A DNA stretch of 64,000 nucleotides from Glutinoglossum americanum (Eukaryota; Ascomycota; Geoglossomycetes; Geoglossales; Geoglossaceae): NCBI GenBank assembly GCA_020080175.1, contig JAGHQL010000034.1, forward strand, positions 1 through 64,000, in the 5' to 3' direction. The notes under the pieces were generated by a model. The model was not told the origin of the DNA, ran no database searches, and worked only from the letters and a program-made list of their open reading frames with translations. A program made the position numbers and the translations under genes. Positions 57,776 through 64,000 of the stretch are shown piece after piece. How positions within the stretch are numbered: the stretch's first letter is position 1; every line of letters begins with the position of its first letter.

Positions 57776-60700
57776 GACACTCTTAAACCTGATCCGACCA
57801 ACTGAGCGTACTTCTCTCCTATCGAATGATGGCGCCCACGCCTCACTCCCGCCTCTCTGAAAATATCCCTCCTCAAATGTTCTTCTGACTGTCTTACTAC
57901 TATCACCCTTGGCGAATGTGATTATGGGGTCGTGGATTGTCTCATCATAAGCATAATTTTGTCGGCGTGCGAAGTTCCCTGTCGACTTGTACGCCTTTGC
58001 ACTGCATGATAATAGACGACCTCACCATAGATATTCCCGCATATGTCTATTCCGTTGCTCACTTGTCTTCGAAAAATCTCGTACTTAGTTGCTTTCTTGA
58101 AATACAAGGCGAGCGACTAATGTCAATATGTCGGTGCAGTGTTTTGTACCTGGGAAGCTTGAGCCCGACGTTCTAGAACTGTACTCTAAAAAAGGATTTA
58201 TTTTCGGTACCTGATTTAACAAAGCAGCGCTTTGACGATGGGGGTCTAATCGTGGTACCCTACGAGTTGGATCTAGCTCTCTCTTCTATCGGGCTCTCTT
58301 CTGGCTTCATGTATCCAAAGCTAGCCTTCCCAAATAACGTGAATGTATCACCTCTGCAGCGATATCCAGATTTGATAGCGGGCGGTTGAGTTTCATGTGC
58401 GCAGCTCACATGCAAGCCTCTCGCCAATTTGAGCATTAAGGATCGACGACTAGAGATCCACTCGGCTTAAAAACACGTCAGCACAGGAGCAACGCGCTCG
58501 TCAGCGCGCCCAGCCGAGCGCGCGTTGAGTTCCCATCGGTAGAGGTGTGGTGAATATATAAATGGGCATAGTTGGATGCAGACGACGCAACAGGCCGTGG
58601 TGATTTTCACACAATGTGCAAAATATGACCTGCTCTCACCGCAGCTCACCGGATCAGAAAGCAATCCCTACCACGTGTGACGGGAACGGGCGATTAGCGA
58701 ATCTGGCGTGTATTGTTACCGCTGATGCTCTGGCGGAGCGTCCAGAGTGTTTCTTGAGCCCTGCTTTTTTGGTTTTTTGGTTTTTTTTCCTTATCAGGGG
58801 GGTCGGTTCTAGACGTCGGGTGGAACCTAGCCATTAGGAACCTTCGCCCTTGAGATCTGTGGCAAATCAGCGTCGCTGGTGCCGGTGATGTGGTACCTTC
58901 AACGTGTACGAGGCTAAAGACCCGCAGCAAGGCTTGCTATATCAGGATCACAAGCCTGAAATCATAGGATGCTCTCCTTCATTTGGCTTTTTCAAGGCCA
59001 GGAAGAGTAAGTAAGGCGCCCCTAGCCAAAGGCCAGCGTCCTTTGTTCTGACCGCTTTCGTGATTAACTACAATCTATCATTACTCTTTATCGGTGTCAA
59101 AGAACATCTGGTGGCAGAATGGTGCTTTACACGCTAAAGATACCCTGCCTCGTTTTTTTCGCACGTTGATCTCTCAATTAAGCCAGCCGAGATTGACGCT
59201 GGGATATTTCCCGATTCGAACCGTCTTGCAGGCCGGACCGCATAAATTCAGCGGCCCCCAGCAGGCCCCGGCCTAGCTTGTGTATACGGACTATTTGAGT
59301 GATTTATGCAGTTGGTTGTGGGGGGGTTGCAGGGGCATGTCCTCTCTGAACAGGCCGTCCGAGCTTGCATTCCAATGACGGTGGTGTTGAGGAGAATAAA
59401 CATCGTCGCGACGGAAGCCGCGGCGTTGGAACGATAACGACCCTTAGTCCTAACATAGTTGATCCGCGCCTGAGTTTGAATCCCCGCTTGGAGCCCCGCA
59501 CACAATCCGGCCCACTAGGCTGGCTTAAGCGATTAAAAGTGTCACGGTCAATATTTAGACCACCAAGCCGCCAGGGATGTGGTTGTTGACCAGGGGATGG
59601 GTAGAAAGATGACCATGTCGTCATTGGCATCCTAGGGAATGCTAGCCCGAGTCCCATATTGTCTGCTAGGAAAATAACCAACTCGAAACGGGTACTGGAC
59701 GGGACTGAAGTTGGTTCAAGTTGGTTCACAAACTGAAGTTACACAGGCATCGGAAAATCCTTACGCTGATGCTGAGGTTAGAAAGTGACATGTGAGACAG
59801 GGCATTCTCGCTCGCTGTGCTACCAATGCCGAGCGCACAAATAACGTGCACCTGAGCCGGCAGATTGCGGCAGCAGACGCCCAGGGCCAATCTCTATGCT
59901 GTGATTTTGTAGACCAAGATATCGGAAGCTGTATGCCTTCATGCTTCCCTGGTTGATGACGGCCGGCGTTTCTCGCCTGTGCTTTTGGCGAGCAAGAAGG
60001 TTGGGAAAGCAAGGGGGATGATCACGCGGGCTAAGTTAGCGTAATGTCTTGTTTGCACCAACAAAAGCCCACCACCATATCTCTATCTAGAGGGATGACT
60101 GGATGCTCGAAGAATATCAAATGTCAGATGCTCAGTGGTTGGGACGGAGGCGGAGGCTAAATTCCAGGAGAACAATACGTAGTGGCGGGTCAAGGAAAGC
60201 TCTCAGGGGTCAAAGCTCAGCACAGAACTCCCACTTAACGAGCATGCAAGATGCAGGTAGGTCGATTTGACACAAGAATAATATTTGATTCTGCCGCAAA
60301 TGATCTCCCGAATAATTGATTTCCTTACCGCAGAGATGCGTCCGATATGCTTATACTCGGTAGCATAGGAACTGCACGGAAAGGTTCAGTTGCAGCCCAG
60401 GACCATGGGTATTTCATTTCAGCATTGTCGATCTTTGATTCCCACGAAACGGAAGAGCTCTGGGACCGAGAGAGCTTTGCATCGTTGCAGTCAAGAAGGT
60501 TGCCGTGATCAGAAAATATATGTAGAGTTGTCCGTCCAAACCAGAAGCGTCTGGATGGCAGCGAGGCATGGTCTGAGATCTGAGACTTGTCCTGCCACAC
60601 TTGATTCTGGCTACGCGCAGGTCTTTGTTCGAATGTGATGCCCTAGTGGCAGACCTCTTCGAAGTAGACTCGTTAAAAAAAAAACGTAGCTCCCGTGCTG

Positions 60701-61996
60701 CGCAACTCCACGGTTTCTCGCTGGGTAGTTTTTCCTATTAGCAGTTGAGACGGAAATGCGCGAATTCAGCTACGGCCGCGGCTGGCTGAGAGCGGGTACA
60801 CTAAAACAACGTTGAACTGCTGTGGTAAAACCTCACCGAACATCGACATCATCCATTGACGTAGGGTAGCTGACCCTCCTAGAAAATGATGGCTAGAACT
60901 CACCGGGACCACATTGGTATTTTCTAGCCTTACTCGTATCGTACATGAACGAACCTGAACCGCGTGGGACCTTAAAAAGCTAGCCCCTAGAACTTGCTCG
61001 TCACCTGCCCCATCCTCACCACGCGCGACTCCAAAACGCTGCTGGCGAAAACTGAACCCCCTCCCCAAGCTTGTTTTCCCTGCGCATTTGTCCGCCTCCT
61101 TCCTTTAATTCTTTTGCTCCTTACCTCACCTCACCAACAAAACAGCACCACAACTTCACCTATCCTAACCTACCTACTAATACCTCTTTTTTCCTCCGCT
61201 GTTTTTCCCTCCTCCACGACAATCATCCAAATCCCATTCTTTCTCCGAAATTGCAAGGTGTGTAAGCGACCGGCTCCCGCGCACAGCTCCTGTGACGTTT
61301 CTATAAGCGGCCCCCCCATCAGTCGACGTCTCAAAACTGTGCGCGTGCCGCTACCAGGTCTGGAACTCGCCGGCGTCGTTGGTGCCTCACTCTGATCTCG
61401 AAGACTGTTCGCAACATCTCAATCGTCCGAACATCGTGCCTTGAAATTCTTTCGTGGCTTGCAACTGTACCGTAGTGAGAGATTTTCGGTCGGACGTTGA
61501 TTCTTATTCACTTTAAGACTTGACGAACAGTCTCGTCTGCAACTGGTGATTAACCACCTCGTCCCCACGTCCAAGCCCAAGGCCACGACTGCGAATCGAA
61601 GTCAAGTCCGCAATCGCCTTCTCTTCGTGACAGGGATACACTTCCTCTATAGTTTTCATTTGGTCACCGAAGAAATTTTTCTTCCAAGTCGATAAATCGG
61701 ATCACTCCCGTCCGGTGGCATTCTCAAGTTTAAATTGTCAAGTCATCCGTATAGCGGTCATCCGCCTCAGCCTCAACCACGCCCACCGGGCTTTTAACAG
61801 CTACGCGCGAACCATCACTCAAGCCTTATCCCCCTCAAACCTCAATATTCTACCACTTTCTATACCTTCGAAATCTTCGTTGGAGCTGCCCAAGACGGAC
61901 TCAATCACGTCTCCCGTACTATCCCGCCAAATTTTGAACGCCTCACCTCCATACTCTCGGTAATCACCGAACTGTACTGGCGTCTGTCTGTCAATC
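57776..61996. other. 4.2-kb spacer upstream of GSK3
   Basis: No gene can be supported between TOM40 and GSK3, both on +. Open frames up to 141 codons (for example 59304-59729 on -) have no recognisable domain and biased composition. A GC-rich imperfect hairpin lies at 58490-58527. From about 61065 to 61245 the + strand is strongly C/T-rich with few G, as in strong fungal promoters, and the ~700 bp between it and the ATG at 61997 is probably a long GSK3 leader. Confidence 0.55.
58490..58527. repeat. GC-rich imperfect inverted repeat
   Basis: The arms CAACGCGCTCG (58490-58500) and CGAGCGCGCGTTG (58515-58527) are reverse complements apart from a 2-base bulge, with a 14-base loop. The surrounding spacer is not GC-rich, so the element stands out. 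It could be a DNA-binding palindrome or an RNA hairpin. Confidence 0.7.
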
Positions 61997-63552
61997 ATGT
62001 CGCAGAACCGACCAGCAGCGTTTTCGAGTTTGAGGATGGGGGGTAAGTGGATTCTACTGATCGTCATTTTTGTATGCCGTTGAAGCACGTACTAACAGTT
62101 CCACTACCTTTAGAGGTTATCCGCGAAAAGGTTCAGGATGGGTTGACTGGAGAAACTAAGGAGATGCAGTATACGCAGTGCAAAATCGTCGGAAATGGCT
62201 CATTCGGCGTAGTTTTTCAGACAAAGCTTTCCCCAAATGGAGAGGATGCGGCCATTAAGCGTGTACTACAGGATAAGAGATTCAAGGTGCGTAAGCATGG
62301 ATAATAGACTGAGAAGCCGGCCGATTTGCTGACGATTGGGTTAGAACCGGGAGCTTCAGATCATGCGGATCGTTAGACACCCAAACATTGTGGAACTGAA
62401 AGCCTTTTATTACTCAAATGGAGAACGGGTAGGCGAATTCTCTCTATGCCTCGTTACCAACCGGCGTGCTTATTCCACTACAGAAAGATGAGGTGTACCT
62501 TAATCTCGTCCTTGAATTTGTACCTGAGACTGTCTACCGAGCTTCCCGGTACTTTAACAAGATGAAAACCACGATGCCCACCCTGGAGGTTAAATTGTAC
62601 ATCTATCAGCTCTTTCGGTCGCTCGCGTACATCCACTCACAAGGGATCTGTCATCGGGATATCAAGCCTCAGAATCTCCTGTTGGACCCGAACAGTGGTA
62701 TTCTCAAGCTATGCGACTTTGGTAGCGCAAAGATTCTGGTGGAGAACGAGCCAAATGTGTCCTACATCTGCTCACGATACTATAGGGCGCCGGAGCTAAT
62801 TTTCGGGGCAACGAATTATACGACAAAGATTGGTGCGTTCTCCCTAAAACTCTATTAATATCCGATCGGCCCGCTCGCTTCAGTTGCTGATTTCCGTGTG
62901 GTTACAGATGTCTGGTCAACCGGCTGTGTTATGGCAGAGCTTATGCTTGGACAGCCTCTCTTCCCGGGCGAGTCAGGAATTGACCAGCTTGTGGAAATTA
63001 TCAAAGTACTTGGCACACCCACCCGAGATCAGATACGTACAATGAATCCGAATTATATGGAACATAAATTTCCTCAAATCAAACCCCACCCCTTCAATAA
63101 GGTATGTTGAATGCTGACGTTGAATAATTTGAATACTTTATACTTAATATACTATTTTAGGTCTTTCGGAAGGCTTCATCGGAAGCTATTGACCTCATAT
63201 CCAGACTCCTAGAGTACACACCTACTCAGAGACTGTCTGCCATTGAGGCTATGTGTCACCCATTCTTCGATGAGCTCAGGGATCCCAACACAAGACTTCC
63301 GGATTCTCGTCACGCCAATGGTGCGATAAAGGACCTTCCTAACCTCTTCGACTTCTCTCGACATGGTAAGTTCTTGCCATCATAAACTCGCCTTTCCTCG
63401 CGCTCATATCACAAATAGAGCTTTCAATCGCTCCTGAGTTGAACCAGCGGCTGGTCCCGCCACACGCTCGCCCAGCATTGATAGCTCGAGGCTTAGACAT
63501 TGACAATTTAGTCCCACTAACGAAAGATGAAATGATGGCACGGCTGGACTAA
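61997..63552 (+). CDS. GSK3: Glycogen synthase kinase 3 (shaggy-type Ser/Thr kinase)
   Basis: GSK3 phosphorylates primed substrates in metabolism, transcription and cell-cycle control. Seven exons join in phase: 61997-62042, 62114-62286, 62345-62428, 62484-62832, 62908-63101, 63161-63365 and 63419-63552, giving 394 residues. The Gly-rich loop is GNGSFG (42-47) with catalytic Lys64 in AIK. HRD is at 158-160 and DFG at 179-181. The activation-loop segment [14 protein letters not shown] carries the regulatory tyrosine (Tyr195) typical of the family. The C-terminal [14 protein letters not shown] and a short tail complete a standard-length kinase. The N-terminal extension before the kinase domain is short. 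A long 5' leader is likely. Confidence 0.95.
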
Positions 63553-64000
63553 CTAATGCTGCACGAAATGCATTATGACATAAATGTTTCCGGTGGTCCT
63601 GTTATTATTTGTCTCTTAGTATGGTTGCCTTTTGCGATTGCCATGCTGGAAATGGTCTCACGTCTTCACGGCCGGTAGCCCGACACTCATCTCTGGGTGG
63701 TTATTGATTATCAATATATCAACATTCCTGGCGGTTGATAAGATCCTTTCCGGCTAAACATTAGAGTTCTGCAAGCGACGACTTGCTTGGAAATGAACTA
63801 GTATAAATCTGGGCAGTTAGTGGCAACTCGCCTCTCTTTTGACGGACTTTTCGGCTCTGCGGTTTCAGATTGGACATGCGCCTTGTTCCCGGCTCGTCGG
63901 AGTGAAAGGGGGACAATCGGTCAAGGAAGGTGAAAGGTGTAGGCGGAGAAATTGTGGACTATCGGACTGGGGATCGGGCGGCTCGTGACGAGGCCACCAC
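63553..64000. other. Downstream flank of GSK3
   Basis: 448 bp after the GSK3 stop to the end of the window. It probably includes the GSK3 3' UTR. I see no gene. Confidence 0.5.

Noticed and set aside
59200-59290. GGTTCGAATC-like box on the minus strand resembling a tRNA TPsiC arm
   Set aside because: The flanking five-base arms do not pair and no A box, anticodon arm or acceptor stem can be drawn, so it is not a tRNA gene.
59304-59729. 141-codon minus-strand frame as a gene
   Set aside because: No domain, biased composition, no introns linking it to other frames and no clear promoter; support is too weak.
1-64000. Transposon, LTR element or other virus-like remains
   Set aside because: I searched the long spacers for transposase, reverse transcriptase or integrase motifs and terminal repeats and found none I could support.
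1-64000. A biosynthetic, defence or toxin gene cluster
   Set aside because: All recognisable genes are housekeeping or signalling genes with well-known orthologues; there is no cluster-type co-orientation or tailoring enzyme set.

Overview
This window is nuclear DNA of a filamentous ascomycete (Pezizomycotina). The genes carry many short introns, mostly 49-105 bp, with GT-AG ends and CTAAC/CTGAC branch sites. The gene set includes a tuberin (TSC2) homologue, which is absent from budding yeast, together with fungal-type TUP1/RcoA, AZF1, ERG3 and CBC1. I recognise no transposon, virus-like element, rRNA, tRNA or CRISPR array. I can model 21 protein-coding genes. For nearly all of them every exon joins in phase, so the exon coordinates given are fairly firm, but all splicing is inferred from sequence only.

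Layout. 1-24 kb is gene dense: CSE1 (-), TSC2 (+), a DUF1640/Fmp32 inner-membrane protein (-), the giant HEAT-repeat protein LAA1/HEATR5 (-), TACO1/YebC (+), PET100 (-), a peroxisomal-type enoyl-CoA isomerase (+), CWC21 (-) and CDC123 (+). 24-32 kb holds MTO1 (-), the SF3B4/Hsh49 splicing factor (-), a very small four-exon TOM7 gene (+) and the FAD carrier FLX1 (+). 32-44 kb is sparse: AZF1, a C2H2 regulator with a 41-glutamine tract (-), and TUP1/RcoA (-), with about 4.3 kb of low-complexity spacer between them and 2 kb beyond TUP1. 44.5-57.8 kb holds an F-box/beta-propeller-like protein (+), the sterol C5-desaturase ERG3 (+), CBC1 (-), a 6-phosphofructo-2-kinase whose bisphosphatase active-site His is replaced (-) and TOM40 (+). 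After another 4.2 kb spacer comes the kinase GSK3 (+) at 62-63.6 kb.

How the genes relate. Seven of the 21 products act in mitochondria: Fmp32-like, TACO1, PET100, MTO1, TOM7, FLX1 and TOM40. Two of these are subunits of the same TOM translocase. Three others act in mRNA splicing or cap binding (CWC21, SF3B4, CBC1). Several are central nutrient or glucose signalling factors (TSC2, GSK3, TUP1, AZF1, PFK-2). I see no operon-like system, defence island or secondary-metabolite cluster. I did not find convincing evidence of an undescribed system. The most interesting items are the altered PFK-2/FBPase-2 active site, two GC-AG introns, the hidden TOM7 gene, a 2-codon upstream ORF overlapping the FLX1 start, the polyQ tract in AZF1, and the large repeat-rich spacers.
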